In this document: one piece after another, positions 34,869 through 46,397 of the stretch
Layout: every line of letters starts with the position of its first letter
How positions within the stretch are numbered: the first letter of the stretch is position 1
NCBI RefSeq assembly: GCF_030247195.1
Contig: NC_080670.1
Coordinates: forward strand, 38,159,934-38,223,933
Length of the DNA: 64,000 nucleotides
DNA from: Topomyia yanbarensis
Lineage: Eukaryota > Arthropoda > Insecta > Diptera > Culicidae
Reading direction: 5' to 3'
Made by a program: the position numbers and the translations under genes
Notes under the pieces: generated by a model
Seen by the model: only the letters and a program-made list of their open reading frames with translations
Told to the model about the DNA's origin: nothing
The model's database searches: none

Positions 34869-35395
34869 TTAACCCTTTCATGCCCAACTTTTTTCTAGTG
34901 CATGTAGGGTTTCAAAACTATTTTTCCTTTAAAACGGTGGGGTGAAGAAACTCCAAAAACCATTTTTCATAAAGGTAGGTGCTTTCCTTGCAGTGCTAGA
35001 AGCTACCCAATTTTTACCTTCTAATGCTCACTACAATTCTCCTAGAATATTTACAATAGTCCAACTGCGTGGAAAACGTAGCCAAAAATAGTCTAAATTG
35101 ATAAGTTTTATCAGTTTTCACTAATATTGCAACATAAAGAAGTTATATGAAAAATTCATTTTCTGTCGTCAACGTAAACGGTCCCTGGCAGCACTGCTCC
35201 ATCGGAGTTCAATCAGACTAATTGCAATAACTTCAGTTCTAGAGCTGATCCTTGTAACCGTTAATACTCAAATGAAAGCCAATAATCACATTTATTAGCC
35301 TTACTTGTTTTTGTGAGCAAATCTTGCCTCAATCAAAAGTTATAGCTGTTTAAAAATGTTGTTGTCCACAAACAACATGGGCATGAATGGGTTAA
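34869..35395. mobile_element. TTAA MITE copy A (piggyBac-like target)
   Basis: TTAA borders both ends. The left end CCCTTTCATGCCCAAC and the right end, read inverted as CCCATTCATGCCCATG, form the terminal repeats. Copy B lies at 45149-45784 and shares several internal strings, for example tcgtcaacgtaaac, ggcagcactgctcc and atgaaagc(c/t)aata. It has no coding capacity. Confidence 0.85.
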
Positions 35396-35837
35396 CATAA
35401 AAGAAAAATGGCGTAAGCACACCTGGTCAAACCCTCACCAGAGGTGGGAGCTCTGGTCTTGCTATCTCAAAGGGTACTTTAATAGCGTAGTGTGGCCATG
35501 GTAAAAGAATAAAGTCGAAAAAATCTTTCTCAGATGACTCAAAATCAAACTATGAAAAACTATGTATAATATAATGGGTTATTGCTAAGCAATTATTTTC
35601 GGCATTAGCGTGTTAATATGAGTATTTCACTAGTAGCAGGTTTCTCGTTATGTTGCCAAATAAAAAGAAATCGGTTACGTAAGCCAATCTGTATCAAATC
35701 GTCAACAACATTAAGCATATCTTCTACTTCTCACCTATCGTCTTTCGATCATGCGTAATCAACAATAGAACCGTAACGAAACACATGAACGAATTACGTC
35801 AATGAACTAACATGTAACATATAAAAAACAGAAACAT

Positions 35838-35936
35838 ACTAGAGCCCTATGGACACGAAATCCGAACTGTCAAAAGTCTTATTATTTTTCAACAAGGGAA
35901 AATTGAAATAATCACAATCCTCCACAGGGCTCTAGC
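35838..35936. mobile_element. Tiny hairpin MITE with CTAGAGCCCT ends
   Basis: Begins ctagagccctatgga and ends tccacagggctctag, a 10-bp perfect inverted terminal pair with further pairing inward, spanning about 99 bp. No coding capacity. Confidence 0.6.
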
Positions 35937-36090
35937 GAACAAAAAAAAACAATCACCGTACATTTCGGTTGGCTTAACTGAAACCCTAAATTGACTTAGT
36001 CACACTCTGGAGGCTACACAACCGGTCAGCCTAAGAAGCATCGTTTGGTGGCTGGCGGCCCTGGACCGCAAGGCACATCGATATACTCAC

Positions 36091-36263
36091 TCGGATCCTA
36101 GTCCGACACCGGACGATTCGTAGTGGAAGTCGGGCTGGAAGTGTGAGTGCGGTGGTACCGGTGCTCCGTGGATGTATTCCGACGGGTGTCCCCGGGGTGG
36201 CTTGGTGTAGATCAGCTCCGGTAGGTTGGCAGTGATGGTACCATGTTCGTGCGGTGCATAGAA
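36091..36263 (-). CDS. Host gene exon: Osiris-like protein, His/Pro-rich segment
   Basis: Acceptor AACAG precedes TTCTATGCACC and donor GTGAGT follows ...GGATCCGA. It enters in phase 0, as exon 38901-39154 ends, and leaves two bases (GA) for the next exon. The 57 codons read FYAPHEHGTITANLPELI, YTKPPRGHPSEYIHG and APVPPHSHFQPDFHYESS. It is Pro/His/Tyr-rich, plausibly extracellular and cuticle-associated. The ORF track shows only an antisense-frame shadow here; the true frame has no Met. Confidence 0.87.
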
Positions 36264-37391
36264 CTGTTATCGGTAGAAGGGGAAAAAGGAAATAAGAAAA
36301 ACATTGAATCATCATTAAGGTTAAAGTTATTGTCGAATCGCATGCTACCGAGTGGTTTTGGTTGGTTCAATACACATTATGGCGATTAAATGTACTGTTA
36401 AACTAGTTAAATTAACAACGATGAGTCGGACGATTGACGAATGGGTTCAGTGAAGCGTAATTTACGCAATTTCGGCTTGTTAGGTGGGGCCGGCAGACCC
36501 AACAGCTGTTGAAGATTCACGTTTGTCAAAACAAAAACAAAAAATAAAGAACCACCTATCTTGTAATATAACTGGGTGGCATACATTGATAATTGGGCAC
36601 GGTTATACTTGTGTTCCCAATCGGGAACGGGGCTAGCAATTCAGGTTTCCAACATTGGGTTTAATCTTTCTTCGTACTTCGCAGCTCTTTGGCAAGATTT
36701 AATCTAATGGAACTTTGATCGTTCGGACCCATTAAAATAATATCTGTGGGCAAAGAAACAAATCTCATAATTTGCAACCCGAGGGCGAAATAAGTGGAGT
36801 CATAAAATAAGATAAATTAGTTAGCTTTCACCGTTTCCAAACATTTTTGTCCAGAGAGAATGGAAAGAGTGGCGAATAGTGTGAAGCCAAAAATACCTTC
36901 TTGAACTGTCAATCTGGTATCGAGCAAAGTAAATATACATTGATTGACGATCAATTGGGTCATTAGACCATGTCATTCAAAGTCGATATTTTTTTGATGT
37001 TTAGGTTAAATGTTGAATAAAAAATTATTTAAAAAATTGGCTAACACCTTCCATTCAATGATATTGAGCCAGTTGGGTTAGAAAAAGATGTTTAAAATGT
37101 TTAAAAAATCGTTTAAGGATTGTTTGACCAATGTTGGACTACATCCAAAAAACTGTTCGACTGACGTCCAACGTTGGATTTTTGGACTTCTCAGTGGGCT
37201 GTCAGAGAGGCAAAAATGCTAATTCCTGTGACCAAAACAATTGTCAAATAAGACCGATAGTGGCAAATATGAACCTGTTTACATTTTCTTAGAAAAACAA
37301 AGATAATGTTTATCTGTAACATTTGTGAATTGAATTGGGCTATTAAACGCTATGCTGTTTTTGGTCTTTTCCGCTGCAGCTGACGTTAAAT
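36264..37391. other. Host intron, no recognisable element
   Basis: AT-rich intron DNA. Around 36950-37200 the words 'ttggac' and 'caattggg' recur weakly in both orientations; not called. Confidence 0.4.
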
Positions 37392-38233
37392 CGACATAGA
37401 CTTTTCATTAGGGCTTAAATCACAAATGAAAACAAACTGCGTTTTCGCTATTATGGCATTATGCGACTAAAATACTACAAAATTGAGTTGAAAATTAGTT
37501 AAAATAGTTTATAGATCGATTTATAATTAAAGAAAACAAAACGGCGAAACATTCATTTTCTTCGAGATTTCGACTTAGGCCCTTCTTCTCATATGGAATA
37601 TAAAGGCTAAACTAAATTTTTTTGATAGAACAGGGGCTAATGGTTATTATTCACAAAATTATTCTGTAAAAGCGGTTCTATTATATAAATGATAATTAAT
37701 ATCTACTGTGATCATGTCTACTCGGTAGTTGTTGCACATAAACATTCGAATATTTCGATATTTTCATGAAATTTGAAGAAAAGATACACGTGCCCTTTCA
37801 TTTGCATTGGATTTCTATGCGCCCATTTGCTGAGCCCTATTAAAAAATATCCTGTCAAGCTCGCCTATTTACCCAGCCCTACCCAGCAAGACAGAGTCAG
37901 TTTAGCCCATTTACCGCGCTATTCTGAAAATTATATTCACAGTTTAGCCCTTTCGCAAATGGTGGTTGCTGAAGGGCGAAATCACGACTGGAATGCAAAT
38001 TGGGCGTAAGCATTCTTTTAGTTTCTTGCCACTAAAAGCACATAGGAATCAAATTCTTTGTTATATTGTTATAAGGTTTAACCAATGATGCTTTAGAAAA
38101 AACATGATAATAAAATAATTTATACCTACAATAAAAGTTACATTTAAAAAAGCATCGCCGAATATTGAAACTGATTTTTCTCCATTTGAGCACATTGCGA
38201 CTTAGGCCCTAATGAAAGATCTGTGTCGAAATA
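37392..38233. mobile_element. MITE with about 38-bp inverted ends around a TTAGGGC core
   Basis: The left end tcgacatagacttttcatta is followed by gggcttaaatcacaaatg. The right end read inverted is ttcgacacagatctttcatt followed by agggcctaagtcgcaatg. Arms pair with about 20 percent mismatch. The interior is AT-rich and non-coding. Confidence 0.6.
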
Positions 38234-38900
38234 TTCGTTATCAATCTTTTTTTCATTTTTTGTACGTAAAATCATGAATAAAAATAACATTACATTCCAT
38301 TGAATCACCTTGGTCCCTATCTGTTTGCTGGGTTAAATAAATTGGAAATAAATATTGTGCCATTTGAAAAGTTGAGGTTTATCGAGGTGTGTAATAAAAG
38401 AAGAATTTTATTCTTCATTTTATGACTCACTTTTCTATAATTCGCTAATGTTTAAAGATTTATTTGAACACAGAACGAAGGGTTCTGTTAGTGACACCTA
38501 GGTGCTAAAATTCACTTAATGAAATAAGCAGGCCCCTGCTAGGCGGCCATTTTGTTCTAGCCAACATCTGCCTTTGTTAAAACCAAAACAACCCAATGCT
38601 ATTGCATGTGCGACATGGGCCTAGAATATCTCCGTAGCGGATGATAGGGATGACATCCCCCTGGAAATAAGTGTTAAAGAAGTGTTGCCAATCTATTTAG
38701 TTTCTCATTTCGCCCATCTTAATATTCACTCTTGTTTAGTTTTTAGTTGTTATCGTCTTTAGCTTTTCTTGGTGTGAGTTTTCAGTGATTTCGTCGCGTC
38801 ATGACAGTGCAACGAGAAGCAAACGCGTTCGACAAACCAGTTCAGTTTGACACATTTTCAGTCGACGGAAATGAGTACTGATAAAACTAAATATTCTCAC
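38234..38900. other. Host intron, no recognisable element
   Basis: No repeat, RNA or coding signal recognised between the MITE and the host exon. Confidence 0.45.
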
Positions 38901-39154
38901 CGAGTGCAAATGCTTGATGTGATGCTGGTGATGGTGGAAGTTCGGCTTGTGGTAGGATTCGTGGTAGTACGAGCACAGTTTGAAGATGTGCGACAGTGCC
39001 GGGAACAGGAACAGCAGGAACTTCAGGATCAGCTTTTTGGCCGTTCCGACGCCGACCAGCAGCGGGAATAGCCACATGATCTTGATTTTGATGATCTTCA
39101 GCACCAGAATTACGCCGAGGAAGGCCAGTAGCAGTTTACCGGTGAATAGTTTTT
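38901..39154 (-). CDS. Host gene exon: hydrophobic core of an Osiris (DUF1676)-like protein
   Basis: Acceptor TTCCAG precedes AAAAACTATTC and donor GTGAGA follows ...TTGCACTCG. Two bases (AA) finish a codon, then 84 codons run to a phase-0 end. The peptide has KLFTGKLLLAFLGVILV, a KIIKIKIM basic-hydrophobic step, WLFPLLVGVGTAKKLILKF and LLFLFPALSHIF, then a His-rich tail (YHKPNFHHHQHHIKHLHS). Long hydrophobic blocks punctuated by Lys are the signature of Osiris proteins, an insect-only family linked to cuticle and endosomal trafficking. A membrane-associated or secretory role is therefore inferred. The antisense reading frames over this exon are shadows. Confidence 0.9.
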
Positions 39155-39750
39155 CTGGAATGGAAAATTGAAAGGAAAGAAAATGACGTGCAAGAGATGT
39201 TAGTTTTTTCACGGTGGCTCCTGATTCACTTTTACAGATCCGATATTCCATCTTTTTTTTTTGTTTTCAGTGTACTGATCCATTATTCCAATATCCGTTC
39301 AATTGATTCGATAGTGTTTTTTAAAACTATAGTGAGCAAGTTGTGAAATATGCGATCGTCAACGAGAAAGTTAGAAAAATCCGGAAATCTGGGGCTTGAT
39401 AAAATGTATGATCTAACAGCAACCTGATTCAGTCTCCAGGTTACGCAAATTCGGCAAAAGTTACGTCACCAAATGATTTTTTGGCACTAGGTGGCGTGAC
39501 TGTGACAATAGCCCCCTGAATGCAATCAAGCACATTTCACAACGCGGTTGACAATAGTGAAACTGCAGAAGTAAAGTGAAATAAGAACAGAATTTATAGT
39601 CGATAATACTGATGAAGCACCGGTATTACTGTTAGAAACAGGTGCACGGCGTTAGGCTCTTTATTTTAGATATTTTGTGATATAGATATTTTAGCTTAAG
39701 CTCATCCTTAAATTATCATCATATTATAGTAGTCAACATAAGGACGTTTT

Positions 39751-40236
39751 TTGATGGTATCCAAAGGGGAAAACAGTTCGAAATGGTGCGTGAAGCGTAA
39801 GCCATTATGTGAAAAAAAATCTCCCAGATGCAGGATTAGAACCTGCAACCTTTGAGACTCCGGCCCAATGCACAAACCCTTATGCTATCCCTGGCAACTC
39901 ATACTTCGGTGGGTGACAGAGCTAATGAAGACTGTCGATTTGTGGTCCCTTGCCCAGTTAACAGAGGTAGAGGGGAAGTTAAATAGAGCAAATGTGTTGG
40001 GTGGCAGCTGTGGTTGTGTGTGGTCTCGCTTTGGAGGCAGAGCACGATCACTATCGCGAATGCGATAATCATTTGTTCTTTCTGGGACGTCATCTTATCC
40101 CAGGGATAGCATAAGAGTTTGTGCATTGGGACGGAGTCTCAAAGGTTGCAGGTTCGAATTCTGCCTGTGGGATGATTTTTTTTCATAATTGCTTTCGCTT
40201 CACTATTTTCGATCTCTTTTCCCCGTTGGATACCAC
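39751..40236. mobile_element. Inverted pair of tRNA-like/SINE sequences (arms of about 140 bp)
   Basis: The left arm 39751-39893 and right arm 40097-40236 are inverted copies with about 80-90 percent match, separated by about 200 bp. Each carries a tRNA-like promoter. The right arm in + orientation has gatagcataagag (box A-like) and aggttgcaggttcgaattc (box B-like), followed by TGGGATG that can pair with an upstream TCCCA. The arms also share the outer word 'ggtatccaa(a/c)ggggaaaa'. Either a foldback MITE built from a tRNA pseudogene or two head-to-head SINEs explains it. It lies in the intron next to exon 38901-39154. Confidence 0.65.
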
Positions 40237-41135
40237 CAAGTTGTTTTAAATAAATAAATCTAAATAAATAGTTCTAAATAAGGTATTGGCACAGACGTCA
40301 AAATCCAAATAAATAAATAATTTGTATTAGGACGTTATTTGTAAGCAAATGAACAAAAATGTTTTTTTTAATATGAACGTTTTTTGATTTTGTTTTGTGA
40401 ACTTCAATCACGGTTTCTACCATGTCACTACAAAGATTTTCTGTGCGGTGACTACTGTATGAACATTATTCATAAAACCAAAGGTTGATTCGTGATTTTG
40501 TTCGTAGATTTATGAACATTATTCAGAGTCCGACTATATAACGTGAACTAATTCATGATTTATTACATCTTGAACATGATCTGGTTGTTGTGATTGTGAA
40601 TTAGTTCACAAAATCAAAACATAGTTTCTTGTAAATTATTTGACGAAACTCGGAATATCATGAACTAGTTTATGATTTCTAATATATTAGTCATGATACA
40701 ATATCTGTGCTACTGAAACAGTTTATCAAATCATAAAATATTGTATACGTGAAATGATTCATGATTGCTAGCGAATTAGTCACGACTCACCATTCGTGCT
40801 CGTGAAATTGAAATCATTTTGATGTATTCGTAAACTAATTCATGATTTCTAGTATAATAGTCACGACTGACTATTCGCGCTCGTGAAATAAATCAAATCA
40901 TAAAATATTGTTAATGTATTCGTGAACTGTTTCAAGATCCTAGTATAATAATCGACGACTGACCGTTCGTGCTTGTGAAATAGTTTACAAAATTTGGATT
41001 TTGTTTTGAAATAGATAGTTATGTCCAGCTTCTAGCGATTAATAATAGGTGCGAGCAGCAGCTATAAGACATCTATTAGGACCTTAAACATCGTTATCTA
41101 TTTTATAAGGTTCAATGTGATTTCCGGACAGAAAA

Positions 41136-43367
41136 GAGGAATTCCACGAAGATCCGTCCGAAAATCTTTAAAATCGTGACCGACCATCTTAGATTCCGAT
41201 GAAACTTTACACATTTCACCGGCATGAAAGACTAAACATTTTCCACAGGTAATAAGATTATTTTGACTCAAGAGCAACTTTTCAAAAGGACGTAAACGTT
41301 CCCACGTGCATGAATTTCAATTTTTTTTGTTCGATTACCGTATTTTATACAGCAAAACTATCTGAGAACGAGTTACAGGGAATGAATACTTCTGTCCGAA
41401 AAAAATATATACTGAAAAAAATGTGTCATTTTTCAACAAAATAAAAATTTCTGTTAAAAATTAAATTTCGAAAAAACCCATTTTTTTTAAATTTTAATAT
41501 TTTGTCAACAAAAACCTAAAGAGAAAGGAAACATTTTGAAGATGATTGCGTGATGGAGAAAAAATCGGTAAAAAAGTTTTTCTAACAACTTCAAACATGT
41601 TTTTACATTTCCTACTAATTGACATACAAAACTGTAATTTTATTACAGAATATAATTATAAGCATAATTTAAAATCAAAGTGCATTTAACAAAAATCTTC
41701 CAAAATGTGATAGTTTTCGAGATATTTGGAATTTTGCTCCATCAAAACCAATTAATTCGTGTAATTATGCTCTTTTTAAAAGTTATTCGCGTTACCCAAT
41801 CATAAAATCTCAAAAATCTAATGTTTATCGTTTTAAAAACGTAAATGCAACTTTTTCAGTGTATTTGGATCATGGAGAAGCTTTCAATAAAAAAGTTTTC
41901 CTAACAACAACTTTTGACATATTTTTGTAATTTATACTATTTGCAGTCAAAAATACAATTTTCTTTCTGAATATGGTTCTATACGCCATTTTAAATCGAA
42001 ATGCTCATAACAAAAATTTTCTGAAATGTAGTAGTTCTCGAGATATTTTAACTTTTGTTTTAACAACGCAATTATTTTGTTTTATTACGACCTTTTCATA
42101 AGTTATTCGCGTTTCTCCATCAACAATAATAGGTTTTTAAAAAGGCCCATAAACTTTCCTGCAACTTTTTCTTTGACATCAAGGCGATATTGTAAATCTT
42201 TTGAAAGTTACATGAAAGCAACCAAAATATGATTCAACTATATAGTTTAATCATCAGACCCTATGGTTAAATAATATTTTGGTTACTTTCATGTAGCTTT
42301 CAAATGGTTTACAATAGCGCCTAGATGTCAAAGGAAAAGTTGCAGGAAAGTTTATGGGCCTTTTTAAAAACCTATTATTGTTGATGGAGAAACGCGAATA
42401 ACTTATGAAAAGGTCGTAATAAAACAAAATAATTGTGTTGTTAAAACAAAAGTTAAAATATCTCGAGAACTACTACATTTCAGAAAATTTTTGTTATGAG
42501 CATTTCGATTTAAAAAGGCGTTTAGAATCATATTCAAAAAGAAAATTGTATTTTTGACTGCAAATAGTATGAATTATAAAAATATGTCAAAAGTTGTTGT
42601 TAAGAAAACTTTTTTATTGAAAGCTTCTCCATGCTCCAAATACACTAAAAATTTGCTTTTACGTCTTTAAAACGATAAACATTAGATTTTTGACATTTTA
42701 TGATGGGGTAACGCGAATAACTTTTGAAAAGAGCATAATTACAGGAATTAATTGTTTTTGATGGAGCAAAATTCCAAATATCTCGAAAACTATCGCATTT
42801 TGGAAGATTTTTGTTAATTACATTTTGATTTTAAATGATTCTTAGAATTATATTCTGTGATAAAATTACAATTTTGAATGTCAATTAGTATGAAATTCTA
42901 GAACATGTATGAAGTTATTGTTAGAAAAACTTTTTTACCGATAAGTTCTCCATCATGCAATCACCTTCGAAATGTTTCTTTTTTCTTTAAGTTTTCGTAG
43001 AAAAAATAGAAAAATTTAAAAAATGGGGTTTTTCGCAATTTAAATTTTTAACATAAATTTTTGTTTTTTGAAAAATGACACAACATTTTTTTCAGTGCAT
43101 ATTTTTTTGGATAGAAGTTATTATACCCTGTAACTCGTTCTCAGACAGTTTTGCTGTATAAAATACAGTGAACGAACAAAATTTTTTTGAAATTTATACA
43201 CGTAGAAACGTTTACGCCCTTTTGAAAAATTGCTCTTGTATCAAAATATTCCAATTGCCAGAGAATATCATGGAGATTCATTCACCGAACACGCCTGTAA
43301 AGTTTCGTTCGAATCTACGATGGTCATATTTTGCGGTCGGCCGGTTTCTCATGGAATCCCTCAAAAC
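41136..43367. repeat. 2.2-kb imperfect palindrome (foldback), arms about 1.1 kb
   Basis: The left arm 41136-42240 and right arm 42264-43367 are inverted copies around a 23-bp centre. Outer pairs: gattccgatgaaactttac against gattcgaacgaaactttac. Near the centre pairs are longer: 'gaaagcaaccaaaatat' with 'atattttggttactttc'. Each arm consists of two diverged direct units of about 310 bp. Both units hold a 'ctaacaac' word, a tttcgagatattt/ttctcgagatattt word and 'agttattcgcgtt'. So four related units form the structure. No transposase was found. Confidence 0.82.
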
Positions 43368-43542
43368 GAAAATTTAGCTGAACATCAAAAATACATTATA
43401 GAACTACAAATCATGTTGGTTATATAGTTCACGAAACAAGATACCGCGAATCAGTGACAATTTTATGATCCAGTTCATATTATCACGTTACTCTGAGTAA
43501 AAAAATCCGATAGTAATTGAACATTAACATCATGAGTCACAT

Positions 43543-43707
43543 CTAGTCTTAAGATAGCTGTAAACTTTTTTTTCCTTTGTAAAAAAAAATATTTCAACAT
43601 TGTAACCTCCTAGTTTTAAGATATCCAAAATGTAAAAACATAAGCATTTGGCACCGCTAAGCTAACGCATTTGTGCCTATCAAATAAACGAAATGAATAA
43701 AAAAAAA
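43543..43707 (+). mobile_element. 5'-truncated non-LTR retrotransposon tail, copy 1
   Basis: A 165-bp insertion ends in ATGAATAAAAAAAA and is flanked by a target duplication atcatgagtcacat (43529-43542 and, less its first base, 43708-43720). Its 3' end reads gcaccgctaagctaacgcat followed by ttgtgcctatcaaataaacg, shared with 45261-45544 and 56831-56908. No coding part remains, so the family can only be given as non-LTR. Confidence 0.85.
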
Positions 43708-44280
43708 TCATGAGTCACATTACTTCGCGTGTCAAATTTGAATGTGAGCTCAAGAATAAAATATCACGATAACGTGCATATAAATTACGAATAAGTGACT
43801 AAGATCCTGAAATCATGAACACAAATCTCTCAACTTGAGATTAAAATATCACGAAAACGTGAATATGAATAACGAAAATCGTGACGGTCTTGAAATCATG
43901 AACACAAATCCTACTCCTCTGCCAGAAAAATCCCAAACTAAACTCATGATCAGAAGTTAGTAAAATCAATCGCTACAACGCTCCTGAAATCACGAACATC
44001 GTTTAAATGTCGGTTCTTTTAGTTGATATACTTTATACAAACCATTGTATCCCAAAAATATAAATAAGAATAATCACAAAAATAAACAAGTTCGTGGAAC
44101 AACAACAATAACCCAACCATGCGTTGGAATGTAGCGCCATGTATATTTTAGGCACGAATTAGTTTTTAGAAAACAAATAGTTTCACGAACACGAGGTTTA
44201 TTATCAATAATTTAAAGATTTTCATAAATCGTTTAGTTTAAGAAATCGTGGTTTTCTCCGAATTTTTTTTTCCGTGTAGC

Positions 44281-45148
44281 AATCTATGGTTAAACTTTAT
44301 CTCTCAGGTGAATCCGCGCAGAGCTTTTTCATACGGTATAGTTTGTTTACAACGCTGACACGTGACAGTCTGAGTGTCATAGGTTCGCATTGTAATTTAA
44401 GCATATCAAATTTCATAAGCATTGCCAAGATTACAAAGGAAGGGATTGGGCGGTCTAGTAGCATTTCTATCACCCGAGCACTGGTAAGAATGCCGGGGAA
44501 GAAATTCGTTTGACATCACTTCTCAATTCTGCGACTTGAAACGTCGGATTGAGCTATCGGGCGTACGTTGATCCAGATCTCTGCAGTCGTATCTCGATTG
44601 CACTTTCCTCTACTAGCTGGTGACTATCGATAATGACACCAGCACAGAAACTCAGAGACGTAATCTGATTGGTGGCCATACCTCAGCAAGCACGCCACCG
44701 CCGGTTTTCTACAGAACATTGCGTGACCTACGATCTGTACGGAAAACTTCATAGTTTGCCCTGAGGGATTGCACTGATAAAGTAATTTTGCTGAGCCACG
44801 TTTTGCTGCGACGTATTCAAATGTTCCCCAAAAAAGTCAGCAAAAAATGAATCTCTAGTGCAAAAGTCAGTTAAAGACCTAATATTCATCTGCCAAAAAA
44901 TCCGTATTTAGTTGCACCAAATAATGGATTTTAGATTTTATCTGGTAGCCAAGTCGGTGTGTCGGATACCTATGCGACGTAGTCGAAACCATCACTTACT
45001 TAAACTAAAAATTGACTAAAAATGAACTCAGTAAAAACCGGTTTATTCTTTATATTTTTGTCCGATTTATATATCAAGTAAAAGTTGACTTAAACTTGAA
45101 TTGAGATCTATCGGTGCGATCATGGTAAGCGACATAATAAGCCGCATT
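44281..45148. other. Unassigned sequence
   Basis: A mixed-composition patch at 44290-44780 could be the relic of an element but no frame shows a family motif. The rest is AT-rich intron sequence. Confidence 0.4.
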
Positions 45149-45784
45149 TTAACCCTTACATGTCCAACCTTTTTCTTTTAATCGAAGACAGTCTAAATTG
45201 ATAGGTTTTATCAGTGTTCAATAACATTGCAAAATAACGAAGATATATCAATTCATTTTTCAATATTGTTAGTTTTAAGATAACTGTAAATATTTCCTAA
45301 AAAACTATTACTATTGAATTTCTTGTTTTAAATTTTTTCATAAAAAATCTTTTGCCCCCTCTCTTGTATATAGAATCTTATTTCTAGTCTTAAGATAGCT
45401 GTAAAATTTTTCTCTTTAAAAAAAATGTTTTTCAACATTGTAACCTCCTAGTTTTAAAATATCCAAAATGTAAAAACAAAAGAATTTGGCACCGCCAAGC
45501 TAACGCATTTGTGCCTATCAAATAAACGAAATGATTAAAAAAAATCATTTTTCGTCGTCAACGTAAACTGTCGCTGGCAGCACTGCTCCTGCGGAATCCA
45601 ATCAAACTATTTGTAATAACATTAATTCTAGAGCTAATACTTGTATCTGAAAGTGCGCAAATGAAAGCTAATAGTCACATTTATTAGGCTTACTTGTTTT
45701 TGGGAGCAATTCTCGCCTCAATCAAAAGCTATAGCTGTTTAAAAACGTTGTTGTCCATTAACACCATGGGAATGAAGGGGTTAA
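45149..45784. mobile_element. TTAA MITE copy B, carrying a retrotransposon tail
   Basis: TTAA borders it and the ends CCCTTACATGTCC and (inverted) CCCCTTCATTCCCATG match copy A at 34869-35395. The 45261-45544 insertion splits its interior at the point where copy A is continuous (aaattcattttctgtcgtca). Confidence 0.85.
45261..45544 (+). mobile_element. 5'-truncated non-LTR retrotransposon tail, copy 2 (nested)
   Basis: About 284 bp, same 3' sequence as copy 1, ending in an A-rich tail and flanked by tcattttt at 45253-45260 and 45545-45552. It reaches further 5' than copy 1 and has no open frame of interest. Confidence 0.85.
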
Positions 45785-46125
45785 GCATAGTTTTAAACAG
45801 GCTATAACTGTGACATGTTTATTCCAATTTTTCAAAAATCTAGACGAACTTCTGATGCAATTTTTAATTGAATTGTTAAAAGCTACTGATAATATTGACA
45901 AGATTGCGGACAATAGGATTACTTTACAAACACAACCTAAAAGTTGTAACAATACGGGCATGTAACATGATAAAATTGTACGTTTATGTAGAGCAGAGCT
46001 AGTTCGGAAAAAGGCTGTGCACAATCTGAAAAGTGAAACAGGGACAGCGAGAAACGGACAGACAGACAGACAGATAGATAGATGCTCACTAATTTTCTTG
46101 AACAGAATCCTCGGCTCTGTTATAC

Positions 46126-46332
46126 CCCTGGACTGGAGTGCGGTGCGCGGGATGAACTCCATCTTGGCGACCATTCCGTTGCCCTCGATGGCACGCGGTT
46201 CGATGCGTAGGACCGCCCCGTCGAACATGATCTCCGGCAGGCGCACGTTGACATCGTGGGTCAGCATGAACTTCAGCGTTTTGCCGTGCAGTGCCGTGGT
46301 GACTTCCTCGATCGGGGACGTCGGCTGGTAGT
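46126..46332 (-). CDS. Host gene exon: N-terminal part of the Osiris (DUF1676)-like domain
   Basis: Acceptor ACACAG precedes ACTACCAGCC and a GTATAA donor follows ...CAGTCCAGGG. Two bases finish a codon begun in an unseen upstream exon, 68 codons follow, and one base (G) is left, which with AA of exon 38901-39154 gives Glu. The peptide reads YQPTSPIEEVTTALHGKT, LKFMLTHDVNVRLPEIMF, DGAVLRIEPRAIEGNGM and VAKMEFIPRTALQSR. The pattern of a short amphipathic lead and 'FMLTHDVNVRLPE' before a hydrophobic core fits Osiris proteins. The signal peptide and first Cys segment should lie to the right but were not found. The donor is weaker than the other five in this gene. Confidence 0.87.
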
Positions 46333-46385
46333 CTGTGTGAGTTGGGGATAGAAAAGCAAGATAAAAATTAGTGATAATTATCGTT

Positions 46386-46397
46386 GGGGGGGGGGGG
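46386..46397. repeat. 12-G homopolymer next to a host exon
   Basis: Twelve consecutive G about 55 bp beyond the acceptor of the 46126-46332 exon, on the upstream intron side (12 C on the gene strand). Confidence 0.9.

Larger units (their letters stand above)
40360..44280. repeat. Large composite repeat with foldback core
   Basis: Flanks on both sides of the 41.1-43.4 kb palindrome are built from short related words, for example 'gtgaactaattcatgattt', 'cacgactgaccattcgtgc' and 'gtgttcatgatttcagga' (inverted on the right). On the left, three units of about 85 bp are roughly in tandem between 40740 and 40985. The right end near 44265-44278 reads 'tccgtgtag'. I did not find a clean terminal repeat for the whole 3.9 kb, so its true limits are open. 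Confidence 0.5.

Noticed and set aside
38847..39071. Plus-strand frame MTHFQSTEMSTDKTKYSH...
   Set aside because: Antisense shadow of the hydrophobic host exon 38901-39154.
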